From Streptomyces sp. CB03234 (lineage in GTDB: Bacteria; Actinomycetota; Actinomycetes; Streptomycetales; Streptomycetaceae): a stretch of 64,000 bases of DNA. The notes beneath the pieces are model-generated. The model was not told where the DNA came from. It ran no database searches and saw nothing but the letters and a program-made list of their open reading frames with translations. Numbering within the stretch: position 1 is the first letter of the stretch; each line of letters begins with the position of its first letter. This document shows, one piece after another, positions 34,161 to 43,594 of the stretch. The translations under genes were made by a program, and so were the position numbers. The stretch covers positions 1-64,000 of the forward strand of contig NZ_LIYH01000006.1 in NCBI RefSeq assembly GCF_001905885.1, written 5' to 3'.

Positions 34161-35099
34161 TCACGTCTCCGAGCGGTACATCAGGTCCACCTCGTGCGTC
34201 GTGAACCCCATCCCCTCGTACACCCGCACCGCCGCCGTGTTGTCCGCGTCCACGTACAGCATCGCCGTCGGTACGCCCTCGGCCGCCAGGTGCCGCAGCC
34301 CGATCGCGGTCAGCGCCTTGCCGAGGCCGCCGCCCTGCGCCTCGGGGCTGACGCCGACGACGTACACCTCGCCGAGCTGCTCCTCGGCGTGCACCTTCGT
34401 CCAGTGGAAGCCCACGAGCTCGCCGTCCGGCTCCCGTACGGCCAGGAAGAAGCCCTTCGGGTCGAACCACGGCTCGGCCTTGCGGTCGTCCAGGTCCCGC
34501 TGGGTCAGCGACCCCTGCTCGGGGTGGTGCGCGAACGCGGCGGCGTTGACGGCCAGCCAGGCCGCGTCGTCCTGGCCCGGCACGAACGTGCGGACGGTGA
34601 TGCCGGGCGGGAACACCGGCTCGGGGATGTCCGACAGGTCGGTGAGCGGCCGGCGCATCTGCCGCAGCTCCCGGAACAGGGTCAGCCCGAGCACCTGCGA
34701 CAGGTGGCGGGCGGCCGACTTGCCGCCGTGCGCCCACACCCGCAGCCGCTTGCCGGAGGCGGCCAGCAGCGCGGAACCGAGCGCCCGGCCATGGCCACGG
34801 CCCCGGTGCGCGGGGTGGACGACCAGCTCGGCGGCCGGGGCCTCGACCGGGTCGGTGTCCTCCAGCTGGGCGTAGCCGACGAGGTCGCCGTGGACGGTGA
34901 GCAGCAGGTGCGACACCCCTTCGCGCCGCCCGCCGCGCAGCTGGAGCCGCCCCTGTTCGGAGACGGCCTGCATCCCGTCGGCGCGGGCAGCGTCGGCGAG
35001 GAGGGCGAGGACGGCCTGGGCCTGCTCGTGGGTGAGCTCGTCGAGGGTCTCGATACGGCGGCCGGGCTCAAGGGCCGGTACGGGGGCGTCAGTCGTCAT
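34161..35099 (-). CDS. mshD: Mycothiol synthase MshD
   Basis: A 312-aa protein with two tandem GNAT domains (about 20-140 and 160-312). The acetyl-CoA motif is LVVHPAHRGRGHGRALGSAL in the first and VYVVGVSPEAQGGGLGKALT in the second. It acetylates Cys-GlcN-Ins, the last step of mycothiol synthesis. Segments such as HTEVDLMY-like THEVDLMYRSE at the C-terminus and WFDPKGFFLA are typical. The ATG at 35099 gives the family length; the longer frame enters the divergent promoter region. Confidence 0.95.
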   Translation of the reverse strand: MTTDAPVPALEPGRRIETLDELTHEQAQAVLALLADAARADGMQAVSEQGRLQLRGGRREGVSHLLLTVHGDLVGYAQLEDTDPVEAPAAELVVHPAHRGRGHGRALGSALLAASGKRLRVWAHGGKSAARHLSQVLGLTLFRELRQMRRPLTDLSDIPEPVFPPGITVRTFVPGQDDAAWLAVNAAAFAHHPEQGSLTQRDLDDRKAEPWFDPKGFFLAVREPDGELVGFHWTKVHAEEQLGEVYVVGVSPEAQGGGLGKALTAIGLRHLAAEGVPTAMLYVDADNTAAVRVYEGMGFTTHEVDLMYRSET

Positions 35100-35221
35100 G
35101 CGTACGAGCCTACGGCGGTCGATGGCAACCGGCTTGTAACCCTCCACCCCCTGTTGCGCTACGCGCGTTGACCCTAGGCTGCGCTGGGCCGTAGACAACG
35201 TGTTGACCACCGAGGGGACAG

Positions 35222-37027
35222 ATGTCAGCCACACCGAAGAAGAACCGCGCGGGGCGGCGGATACTCGCCACCGCCGCCGGACTGGCCACCGTCGGCGCCC
35301 TGGTCGCCGCCCTCCCCGCCGGCGCCGATGACGGCGTGCGGACCGCCGCGCACACCGGCCGCACCGTCGACGTGCAGCTGCTCTCCTTCAACGACCTGCA
35401 CGGCAACCTGGAGCCGCCGGCCGGCTCGTCCGGGCAGGTTACGCACCGGCATGAGGACGGTACGACCACGAAGATCGACGCGGGTGGTGTCGAGTACCTC
35501 GCCACGCACCTCCGTACGGCGCGCGAGGGCAACCCGTACTCCGTCACGGCCGCCGCGGGCGACATGATCGGCGGCTCGCCGATGCTGTCGGGGCTCTTCC
35601 ACGACGAGCCGACCGTCGAGGCGCTGAACAAGCTGAAGCTCGACGTGTCGTCCGTCGGCAACCACGAGTTCGACGAGGGCGCCAGGGAGCTGGCGCGGAT
35701 GCAGAACGGCGGCTGCCACCCCACCGGCGGCTGTTACGAGGAGGGCAAGACCTTCCCCGGCGCCGCCTTCCCCTACCTCGCGGCGAACGTGACGGACGAG
35801 AAGACCGGTAAGCCGATCCTCGACCCGTACTTCGTCTGGGAGAAGGACGGCGTCAAGGTCGGTTTCATCGGGGTGACCCTGGAGGGCACGCCGAACATCG
35901 TCACCGCCGAGGGCGTCAAGGGCCTGAAGTTCGGTGACGAGGTCGAGACGATCAACAAGTACACCAAGGTCCTGGAGCGCAAGGGCGTCAAGTCGATCGT
36001 CGCGCTCATCCACGAGGGCGGGGCGCCGGCCTCCGCCTCGTACAACTACGACTGCGACAGCCCGGGCGCGGGCGACGGGATCTCCGGCCCGATCGTCGAC
36101 ATCGCGAAGAAGCTGAACCCGCAGGTCGACGCGCTGGTCACCGGCCACACCCACCAGGCGTACGTGTGCACCATCCCGGACCCGTCCGGCAAGCCGCGCA
36201 TGGTCACCTCGGCTTCCTCGTACGGCAAGCTCTACACGGACACGACCCTGACGTACGACCGGCGGAGCAAGGACATCGTCCGTACGGCGGTGGAGTCCGC
36301 GAACCACGTCGTGTCGCGTGACGTGCCGAAGGCCGCCGACATGACCTCGCTGATCGAGCGGTGGAACACGCTGGCCGCGCCGATCGCGAACAAGCCGCAG
36401 GGTTACATCTCCGCCGACATCAACGGCCGCGGTTCGACGGCGTACGAGAAGCCGCTCGGCGACCTGATCGCCGACGCGCAGCTCGCCGGGCTCGCCCCCG
36501 CCGACAAGGGCGGCGCGCAGATCGCCCTGATGAACCCGGGCGGTATCCGTGCCGACCTGGTCTACAAGGCGTCGGGCAGCGAGGGCGACGGGGTGGTGAC
36601 GTACGGCGAGGCGTTCACCGTGCAGCCGTTCACCAACATGATGAACGTGGTCGACCTGACCGGCGCCCAGCTGATCACCGGCCTCCAGCAGCAGGTCAGC
36701 GGCTCGAACGAGGCCTCCCCGAAGATCCTCCAGGTCTCGAAGGGCTTCACCTACACGCTCGACATGACCAAGACGGGCGCGGCCCGGGTCGTGACCGGCT
36801 CGGTGAAGCTGAACGGTGAGCCGATCGACCCGGCGAAGACCTACCGCGTCGCGATGAACGAGTTCCTCGCGGGCGGCGGCGACGGCTTCCCGGCTCTCGC
36901 CCAGGGCACGAACAAGCTGGTCGGCGCGTCCGACCTGGACGTCTTCAACGCCTACCTGTCGGCCAACTCGTCGGCGAGCGCCCCCATCGCGCCGCCGGCC
37001 GCCGACCGGATCACGGTCGTGAAGTAG
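35222..37027 (+). CDS. Secreted 5'-nucleotidase / metallophosphatase (UshA-like)
   Basis: A 601-aa protein. A signal peptide with RRILATAAGLATVGALVAAL is followed by a metallophosphoesterase domain containing LLSFNDLHGNLEP, GDMIGGSPM, VGNHEFDEG and VTGHTHQAY, then a C-terminal 5'-nucleotidase domain with GGIRADLVYK and NEFLAGGGDGF. It releases phosphate from extracellular nucleotides. Secretion and location close to pst/ppk suit phosphate scavenging, although I do not see a PHO box in the short upstream gap. Confidence 0.93.
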   Translation: MSATPKKNRAGRRILATAAGLATVGALVAALPAGADDGVRTAAHTGRTVDVQLLSFNDLHGNLEPPAGSSGQVTHRHEDGTTTKIDAGGVEYLATHLRTAREGNPYSVTAAAGDMIGGSPMLSGLFHDEPTVEALNKLKLDVSSVGNHEFDEGARELARMQNGGCHPTGGCYEEGKTFPGAAFPYLAANVTDEKTGKPILDPYFVWEKDGVKVGFIGVTLEGTPNIVTAEGVKGLKFGDEVETINKYTKVLERKGVKSIVALIHEGGAPASASYNYDCDSPGAGDGISGPIVDIAKKLNPQVDALVTGHTHQAYVCTIPDPSGKPRMVTSASSYGKLYTDTTLTYDRRSKDIVRTAVESANHVVSRDVPKAADMTSLIERWNTLAAPIANKPQGYISADINGRGSTAYEKPLGDLIADAQLAGLAPADKGGAQIALMNPGGIRADLVYKASGSEGDGVVTYGEAFTVQPFTNMMNVVDLTGAQLITGLQQQVSGSNEASPKILQVSKGFTYTLDMTKTGAARVVTGSVKLNGEPIDPAKTYRVAMNEFLAGGGDGFPALAQGTNKLVGASDLDVFNAYLSANSSASAPIAPPAADRITVVK

Positions 37028-37124
37028 TTCCCGTACGCGCTACGCGCTACGAGGGCGGGGCGGGGCGGCGGGCCGGCGAAACGGCTCCGCCGCCCCGCGC
37101 CCCGCGTCGGCGGGACGGGGCGTC

Positions 37125-37400
37125 CTAGACGGTGCCCTCGGCCGCCGCGCCGACGAACGCCGCGAAGGCGGCCGGCGTCACGCTGAAGGCCGGGCCTTCG
37201 GGGCGCTTGGAGTCCCGGACGGCGATGTGGGCGGTGAGGTCGGCGACCTCGACGCACTCGCCGCCGGTGCCGCCGCTGTAGCTCGACTTACGCCAGGCGG
37301 CGGCGCCGAGGGGGGCGCACTCGACGCAGTCGCCGCCGGTGCCGCCGCTGTAGCTCGACTTACGCCACTGTGTGCCCGTGATCCTCGTGGTGGTCTCCAT
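37125..37400 (-). CDS. Tandem DUF397 protein
   Basis: A 91-aa protein with two DUF397 modules. The pattern WRKSSYSGGTGG(D/E)CVE occurs twice, at about residues 12-27 and 36-51, and the second is followed by the usual VAVRDSK-like HIAVRDSKRPEGPAF ending. The duplication is nearly exact at DNA level. DUF397 proteins partner with DUF5753 HTH regulators in actinomycete development. It overlaps the end of the upstream DUF5753 gene by 41 bp. Confidence 0.92.
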   Translation of the reverse strand: METTTRITGTQWRKSSYSGGTGGDCVECAPLGAAAWRKSSYSGGTGGECVEVADLTAHIAVRDSKRPEGPAFSVTPAAFAAFVGAAAEGTV

Positions 37401-38208
37401 AACGTTCCTCCCGTACGCGGGCGATCAGCGCCGCAGAGTCCTCGACCGAGAGGGCCGCAGCCTGCAGGTGATCGTAACGGTGGGAACAGGTCCTGACGAC
37501 CTTCGGATTGGCCGTCATGCCGCCCGAGTCGTAGTTCTCGGAGTACACGATGTCAGGGTCGCTCGCGAAGCGCAGGACGTTAAACGCGCCGACGGTTGCC
37601 GCGTGTTGGCCGGCATTGAACGGCAGAACCTGGATCCGTACCTCACGCCGGTCGGCGAACGTCAGTAGATGGCCGAGCTGCTCGTACATGGCCTCCCTGC
37701 CTCCGAAGGGCCGGTAGAGGACCGCCTCGTCCAACACGGCCCACACCAGCGGCGGTTCCATGCGCTTGAGGACTCGTTGACGGTCCATGCGTGCGGCGAC
37801 CTGTTCGTCCAGGCCCTCCACCCAGCCTGCTTCGAGAACGGCTCGCGCGTACGGCTCCGTCTGGAGCAAGCCGTACACCAGTTGACATTGGAACGTGGAG
37901 ATGGCGACCGCCTGGGCCTCCATCTCCGCGTACGGCTGGAACCAGTGCGGCAACTGGTGTCACATCACCAGCGCGTGGAGCCGCGTCAGTATGCCGTCCG
38001 TCATGAGCGCGGCGTCCACGCGTTCCGAGAACTCCCGTGTGGGGACACGCCTCGCGCACTCGATCATGCCGATCAGTGAACCGGTGACGAAGATGCAGTC
38101 CCCGAGCTGCTTCTGGCTCATCCCCGCCGCCTCCCGCAGGCGGCGCAATTCCGCCCCGTAGTAGGCCAGCGGCGACGCGCTCGGGTCCAAGTCGCGGATG
38201 TGCGTCAT
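37360..38208 (-). pseudogene. DUF5753 helix-turn-helix regulator interrupted by an in-frame TGA
   Basis: An XRE-type HTH (LRRLREAAGMSQKQLGDCIF) and a DUF5753 domain (AVAISTFQCQLVYGLLQTEP to the end) lie in one reading frame but are separated by a TGA at 37960-37962. Translated through it, the text reads LTRLHALVM-stop-HQLPHWFQPYAEMEAQA, which joins exactly as in intact family members. CGA to TGA would explain it. The ATG at 38208 begins the family-like MTHIRDLDPSASPLAYYG. Downstream re-initiation could make two polypeptides. It is paired with DUF397 as usual and abuts large repeat copy 2. Confidence 0.8.
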
Positions 38209-38923
38209 GGTGGCCGAGCGTAATGAGCCAGCTACATCGAGAGGTCGCGAATGGCCCAACTGGCTCGCTCACGCCAGGCCCGCCGGTGTGGGCGTGCTGG
38301 TCATGGTTACCGTGTGGGCCGCCCTCTCTCCGAGTGTGGCGGGCTCCGGCGTCCCGTCAAGGGCGCTCCCTTCGGTCGCGTCGCTTCGCGATGGGCTTCG
38401 CCCACCCTTGACCGGCCGCCTCCGCCCGCCTTTTCCCACTCGGAGGGCGGCCCCGGGGGAACGGGCCCAGGAGGGGCCCGCCTTTGCCGGTGCCGTTCGT
38501 GGCCGGGAGGCGGGTACTGGAGGGGGCGCGGCAGTGGAATGGGGCGGCGCGGCTCGGCTAAGCGGCGAGCGGCCGTCTCCCGGCTGAGGTACAGGACCTC
38601 GCTCCGGTGAGTGGTGGGTGCGCGGCAGTGGAATGGGGCTTCTGGGGTCGGTTCGGCGGCTGCGGGTGGGTGAGGGGTTGGGGTTCAGGCGGGTGGCTGG
38701 GGTGGGGTGGTGGCTGGGCCGGGGTGTTGCCCCGCCCGGCGGCCCGGGTGGAGGCGTGGGTGGGTGGGTGGGTGGCTGGCTGCCCGGCCGGTCGGCCTGT
38801 CGGCTCGCGGGCCCGGTCAAGGGCCCCTGCCGCCCGTGGCTGCTCCCGGGCACCTCACCGGCCCCGGCTGCCCCACAGGGAGGCCCCACCCGTCTCCTTG
38901 GTCACACCAGCACCGGGATGGGG

Positions 38924-38997
38924 GAGTTGTGGGCGGTGTGGGACACCTTCCCGCCGTGGTGTCGGGGGCTGTGGGCGTCCCATCCCGCCCACAACTC
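38924..38997. repeat. Hairpin core C, first of copy 2
   Basis: GAGTTGTGGGCGGTGTGGG pairs with CCCATCCCGCCCACAACTC, with an inner CACC/GGTG stem. Closest relative is the core at 15179. Confidence 0.8.
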
Positions 38998-39285
38998 CGG
39001 CGAGGCGACACGGCTGTGGCTGGAGGGGCCGGAGGGGCGCGCCCCAGGCGGGTGCCGGACAGGCAACCGACCGTGCGGTGCACCGGTGACCGGACCCCGC
39101 CCCGACTTCTGGAGGAGACGAGGGGCTGGGTCCCGCCCCGGGCGCCGGGCAGACCTGGTTCTGTGCCAGGGCACGACGGCCCCCGCTTGGCGTCACGCGT
39201 GCCGGGCTCGAAAGTCCCAGGGGCCCCGCCCGCCTCACGAGGGCGCCTCACCGGTCCCCACCGTCACACTGGCACAACAGCCGGG

Positions 39286-39356
39286 GAGTTGTGTGCGGAG
39301 CAGGACACCTCCCGGCCACGAGCATCCCGACACGCGTGTCCGATCCCGCACACAAC
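39286..39356. repeat. Hairpin core C, second of copy 2
   Basis: GAGTTGTGTGCGGAGCAGG pairs with CCGATCCCGCACACAAC; loop sequence diverged from the other three cores while the stem is kept. Confidence 0.8.
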
Positions 39357-40258
39357 CCCAGTGAGCCGACACGACTGTGACCGGAGAGGCCAAAGGGGCC
39401 GCCCCTTCCCGGACTTCGAGCACCCCGCACAGGGGAGCAGCGGGCGGCAGCCGGACCGACCCGGCCGCGCCCAACCGTCCGGGAGGCCCCGGCCCCGGGC
39501 CGGAGACCAGGCCGCACCGGGAGCTTCACCGACCCGGCACCCGACGCCCCTGCCATGCCCCCGGCCGCCGTGCGGGGCAACACCCCGGCCCAGCCCCGCA
39601 CCCACCCCAGCCACCCGCCTGAACCCCAGCCCCTCACCCACCCGCAGCCGCCGAGCCGGGCCCGGATGCCCCATGCCACTGGGGCGCACCCCCACCCACC
39701 GGAGCGAGGTCTTGTACCGCAGCCGAAAGGCGGCCGCCCGCCGCCGAGCCGACAGCGAGCACCCCATTCCACTGCCGCGCCCCCTGCGGCGCCCGCCTCC
39801 TGGCCATGAACGGCACGGGGAAAGGGGCGCCCCTCCTGGGCCCGTTCCCCCGGGGCCGCCCTCCGAGTGGGAAAAGGCGGGCGGAGGTGGCCGGTCAAGG
39901 GTGGGCGAAGCCCATCGGCGAAGCCGACGCGAAGCGCCCTTGAGGGGGCGCTGGAGCCCGCCACACTCGGAGAGAGGGCGGCCCACACGCCCACCGTGGC
40001 GGGGCGTCCGCCCCCGGGGCACAGCCCGGCAAGCTGCGGAGGCAAGCGGCTGGAAGGGACTCGGCATCGTCCCGATGGACTTCTCCCACACCCCCGCCGG
40101 GCTCGGCGAGGCCCTGATCCGTCACAACGCCTGAGATTGCCCCCGCAGGGGATTTCGCGGCCCAAGGTTCCCTCGGCGGCCGGTGAAAAACGTCATGGCG
40201 TATATCGGCCACTTCGGTTTGCGCCACGAGATCGTGGCCGGATAGCTATGTATCCACG

Positions 40259-40299
40259 CCCCCGGCCGGGGCCGAGGGGGAACCGGCCCCGGCCGGGGG
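40259..40299 (-). terminator. Terminator of the two-component operon
   Basis: Perfect 15-bp arms CCCCCGGCCGGGGCC / GGCCCCGGCCGGGGG with an 11-nt loop, directly adjoining the histidine kinase stop. Confidence 0.8.
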
Positions 40300-41724
40300 T
40301 CAGACCGCGTCCGGGGACGACGGCGGTGTCGACGGCGGCGGCGTCGGCGCCCCCGGGAGCCGGATCACCGCGCGCGTGCCGCCGCCCTCCGCCGCCGTGA
40401 GCGTGACCTCGCCGCCCGCCTGGCGCACCGCGCGGGCCACGATCGACAGGCCGAGCCCCGAGCCGGGCAGGCTGCGCGCCGACGGCGAGCGCCAGAACCG
40501 TTCGAAGACATGCGGCAGCTCCTCGGGCGTGATGCCCGGGCCGTGGTCCCGCACGGTCAGCTCGCCGTCCACCAGCGCCACCTCCACCGTCCCGCCCGGC
40601 GGGGAGAACTTCACCGCGTTGTCCAGGACGTTCACCAGTGCCCGCTCCAGCCCGGCCGGCTCGGCCCGCACGTACCAGGGCCGTACGTCGTCCGCCGTGA
40701 CCGTCAGCTCCGGGCCCCGCAGCCGCGCCCGCGCGAGCGCCGTACCGAGGATGTCGTGCAGCGCGACCACCCTGAGGCGCCCGGGGGCGGCCGCGTCCGG
40801 CCGGGACAGCTCCTGCAAGTCGCCGATCAGCGCCGCCAGTTCCGTCATCTGGGCCTTCACGGACGTCATCAGGGCCCGCCGGTCCCCGGGCGGGATCGCC
40901 CGCCCCGTCTCCTCACTGCGCGCCAGCAGCTCGATGTTCGTACGCAGCGACGTCAGCGGCGTGCGCAGCTCGTGCCCGGCGTCGGCGATCAGCTGCGCCT
41001 GCCGGTCCCGGGAGGACGCCAGCGCGGCCGTCATCGCGTTGAACGACCGCGACAGGCGGGCGATCTCGTCCTCGCCCTCGACGGGGATGCGTACGGTCAG
41101 GTCCTCCGTCCGCGCCACGTGCTCCACCGCCCCCGTCAGCCGGTCCACCGGCTTCAGCCCGGTCCGCGCCACCCACAGCCCGGCCGCGCCCGCGCCGAGC
41201 GCGCCGACCCCGGCGAGCACGGTGAGGACCAGGGCGAGCTGGTTGAGGGCGCCGTCGATCTCCGCCAGCGGCCGGGCGACGGACACCGTGAAACCCGTCC
41301 GGTCCGTACGGGTGAGAACCCTGACCGGCTGACCGCTGTCGGTGACGGCGTCGTGCAGGGACTCGTCACGCAGCCGCGCGGCGACCGCCGTGTCGGACGG
41401 CTGGACCACCACCGGCGTCGAGTTCGGTCCCACGCATCGCGTGCCGTCCGCCTGGACGATCTGGACGTACACGGTCCCCGGTGCCGTGCTCGTCCCGGTC
41501 ACCGGCCCGGACTGCCGGCAGTCCAGGGCCGTCACCCGCAGATAGCTCTCCTGCACGGCCATGCCCCGCAACGACGTGTCCAGCTCGTCCCGCAGCTGCG
41601 CCCGCGTCAGCAACCAGCACGCCACCGACACCGCCGCCACCGCCACCGCGACCGCCGTCGCCGTCAGCAGGGCCAGGCGCGAGCGCAGCGGCAGCGCGCG
41701 GAAGCGGGAGAGCGGTCCGGTCAC
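40300..41724 (-). CDS. Sensor histidine kinase, MprB-like
   Basis: A 474-aa protein: membrane helix (about 14-36), extracytoplasmic sensor (about 40-160), second helix (about 165-190), HAMP, HisKA with the phospho-acceptor in LIADAGHELRTPLTSLRTNI, and HATPase with DNAVKFSPPGGT, DHGPGI and GSGLGLSIVARAV. It pairs with the adjacent response regulator. The GTG overlaps the regulator stop (GTGA). With the upstream HtrA-like protease the set resembles mycobacterial MprAB-PepD, which senses envelope stress; the signal here is inferred. Confidence 0.92.
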   Translation of the reverse strand: MTGPLSRFRALPLRSRLALLTATAVAVAVAAVSVACWLLTRAQLRDELDTSLRGMAVQESYLRVTALDCRQSGPVTGTSTAPGTVYVQIVQADGTRCVGPNSTPVVVQPSDTAVAARLRDESLHDAVTDSGQPVRVLTRTDRTGFTVSVARPLAEIDGALNQLALVLTVLAGVGALGAGAAGLWVARTGLKPVDRLTGAVEHVARTEDLTVRIPVEGEDEIARLSRSFNAMTAALASSRDRQAQLIADAGHELRTPLTSLRTNIELLARSEETGRAIPPGDRRALMTSVKAQMTELAALIGDLQELSRPDAAAPGRLRVVALHDILGTALARARLRGPELTVTADDVRPWYVRAEPAGLERALVNVLDNAVKFSPPGGTVEVALVDGELTVRDHGPGITPEELPHVFERFWRSPSARSLPGSGLGLSIVARAVRQAGGEVTLTAAEGGGTRAVIRLPGAPTPPPSTPPSSPDAV

Positions 41725-42455
41725 TCGGCGGCCCCGCTGCGCAGCACGTACCCCACGCCCCGCACCGTGTGCACCAGGCGCGGCTCGCCCACCGCCTCCG
41801 TCTTGCGCCGCAGGTACATCACGTACACGTCCAGGGAGTTGGAGCTCGGTTCGAAGTCGAAGCCCCACACCGATTTGAGGATCTGCTCCCTGGTCAGCAC
41901 CTGCCGCGGATGGGACAGGAACATCTCCAGGAGCGTGAACTCCGTACGGGTCAGCTCCACCGGCCGGCCGCCCCGCGTCACCTCGCGCGTCGCCAGGTCC
42001 ATCCGCAGGTCGGCGAACGTCAGCACGTCGCCCTCGGGCTGTGCGCCGCCGGAGGCCGCCGCGTACGAGCTGCGCCGCAGCAGCGCCCGGATGCGGGCGA
42101 ACAGCTCGTCCAGCTCGAACGGCTTCACCAGGTAGTCGTCCGCGCCCGCGTCCAGGCCGGTCACGCGGTCGCCGACCGTGTCGCGGGCGGTGAGCATCAG
42201 GATCGGGACGGTCGAGCCGGCGGCGCGGATGCGGCGGGCGGCGGTCAGGCCGTCCATCCGGGGCATCTGCACGTCGAGGACGACGAGATCGGGGGCGTAC
42301 GCGTCCATCCTCGCGAGCGCGTCGGCGCCGTCGACGGCGACGTCCGTCCCGTACCCCTCGAACGCGAGGCTGCGCTGGAGCGCCTCGCGCACGGCGGGCT
42401 CGTCGTCGACGATCAGGATGCGGTCGGCGTCGGTGTTCATGGGGCCAGCGTTCAT
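41721..42455 (-). CDS. OmpR-family response regulator, MprA-like
   Basis: Up to 244 aa. The receiver has acidic pocket VDDEP, phospho-acceptor Asp in DLVVLDVQMPRMDG, Thr in MLTARD and Lys in YLVKPF. The C-terminal winged helix has ELTRTEFTLLEMFLSHPRQV and LDVYVMYLRRKTE. A 15-bp duplication at the 5' end creates two ATGs (42455 and 42440), each followed by AAC; the shorter begins MNTDADRILIVDD. Neither has a clear ribosome-binding site. Confidence 0.92.
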   Translation of the reverse strand: MNAGPMNTDADRILIVDDEPAVREALQRSLAFEGYGTDVAVDGADALARMDAYAPDLVVLDVQMPRMDGLTAARRIRAAGSTVPILMLTARDTVGDRVTGLDAGADDYLVKPFELDELFARIRALLRRSSYAAASGGAQPEGDVLTFADLRMDLATREVTRGGRPVELTRTEFTLLEMFLSHPRQVLTREQILKSVWGFDFEPSSNSLDVYVMYLRRKTEAVGEPRLVHTVRGVGYVLRSGAAE

Positions 42456-42474
42456 GGGGCCAGCGTCGCACGCG

Positions 42475-43500
42475 TCACGTGCCGGATCCGGATCCGGACC
42501 GGAGGGCGTCCAGGTCGGCCTTGACGGTGTTGACCGGGATGGCGAAGCCGAGGCCTACGCTGCCGGCCGTGGAGCCGGTGGCGGCGCTCGGCGAGTACAT
42601 GGCGGAGTTGATGCCGATGATCTCGCCGTTCATGTTGATCAGCGCGCCGCCGGAGTTGCCGGGGTTGAGCGAGGCGTCGGTCTGGATCGCCTTGTACGTG
42701 GTCTTCGAGTCGCCCGTGTCGCCGTTGAACTGCTGCCCGCCGAACTCGAAGGGCCAGCCCTGGCGCGGGTCCGGCTGCTGCCGCCCCTCGTCCTTGGCCA
42801 CCGTGACGTCGCGGTCGAGCGCGGAGACGATGCCGCTGGTCACGGTGCCGGTCAGGCCTTCCGGCGACCCGATGGCGACGACCTGGTCGCCGACGCGGAC
42901 CTTGTCGGAGTCGCCGAGCGTGGCTGCCTTCAGCCCGGACGCGCCCTGGAGCTTGATCAGCGCCAGGTCCTTGCCGGGGTCGGTGCCGACGACCTCGGCG
43001 TCGTACGTCTTGCCGTCGCTGAGCCGGACCTTGATCTCCGAGGAGCCCGCGATGACGTGGTTGTTGGTGACGATCTCGCCGTCGCCCGTGATGATCACGC
43101 CGGAGCCGGTGGACTTGCCCGAGTTCGACGTCGCGCTGATCTCCACGATGCTCGGCGACACCGCCTGGGCGACACCGGCGACGGTGCCCTTGCTGGACTG
43201 CGACACGCTGGTGCCGGTCACGCCGCCGGTCGCGGTCGGCGCCGGGTCGTCGCCGGTGAGCCGTTGGACGAGCGTCGCGGTGCCGCCGCCGACCGCCGCG
43301 GCCGCGATCGCCACGGCGGCGAGCAGGGCGACGGGCCGGCGGGCGCGCCGGTGCTCCGCACGCGGCTCGGCGGTCGTCGCGGAGGCGGGAGCGTAGGCCG
43401 GCGGCGGCGGGTAGGGGGCAGGATCGCTGTACCCCGGGTACGGGGTGGGCCGGTGCCGCTGGTCGCCCTCATCGCCGCTTCGGCGGTAGTGGTCCGTCAT
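42475..43500 (-). CDS. HtrA/PepD-like membrane-anchored serine protease without PDZ domain
   Basis: A 341-aa protein: a Pro/Tyr-rich cytoplasmic tail, a membrane helix (about 55-78) and a trypsin-like protease domain with catalytic His in VTNNHVIAG, Asp in KDLALIKL and Ser in NPGNSGGAL. It stops at AIPVNTVKADLDAL, just where a PDZ domain usually starts, so only the protease domain is present. It probably degrades misfolded extracytoplasmic proteins. It lies 20 bp upstream of the response regulator and may be in the same operon. Confidence 0.9.
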   Translation of the reverse strand: MTDHYRRSGDEGDQRHRPTPYPGYSDPAPYPPPPAYAPASATTAEPRAEHRRARRPVALLAAVAIAAAAVGGGTATLVQRLTGDDPAPTATGGVTGTSVSQSSKGTVAGVAQAVSPSIVEISATSNSGKSTGSGVIITGDGEIVTNNHVIAGSSEIKVRLSDGKTYDAEVVGTDPGKDLALIKLQGASGLKAATLGDSDKVRVGDQVVAIGSPEGLTGTVTSGIVSALDRDVTVAKDEGRQQPDPRQGWPFEFGGQQFNGDTGDSKTTYKAIQTDASLNPGNSGGALINMNGEIIGINSAMYSPSAATGSTAGSVGLGFAIPVNTVKADLDALRSGSGSGT

Positions 43501-43594
43501 GAGTACGACTCTCGGGGCCGTTCATGAGAACCGCCTGAGGACGTCCTGAGAAGCCCGACAGAACCGCGTATGTCGCAAATAAAGAGCCGCGGTG

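Larger units (their letters stand above)
38316..39984. repeat. Large composite inverted-repeat element, copy 2
   Basis: About 1.67 kb with the same plan as 14617-16213. A is at 38316-38453, B at about 38525-38720 with the 17-mer GCGCGGCAGTGGAATGG twice (near 38526 and 38620). The hairpin cores are at 38924-38997 and 39286-39356, inverted B at about 39600-39780 and inverted A at 39853-39984. Left A modules of the two copies are almost identical over 138 bp; the centres have diverged but still share segments. I see no gene inside. The stretch 39985-40258 holds only a short possible 3' gene remnant ending at 40134 (VPMDFSHTPAGLGEALIRHN). Confidence 0.85.

Noticed and set aside
35100..35221. PHO box before the secreted 5'-nucleotidase
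   Set aside because: The TGTAACCCTCCACCCCC stretch lacks the GTTCAC core.
40069..40134. Separate small gene MDFSHTPAGLGEALIRHNA
   Set aside because: Only about 20 codons with no ribosome-binding site; kept only as a possible gene remnant next to repeat copy 2.
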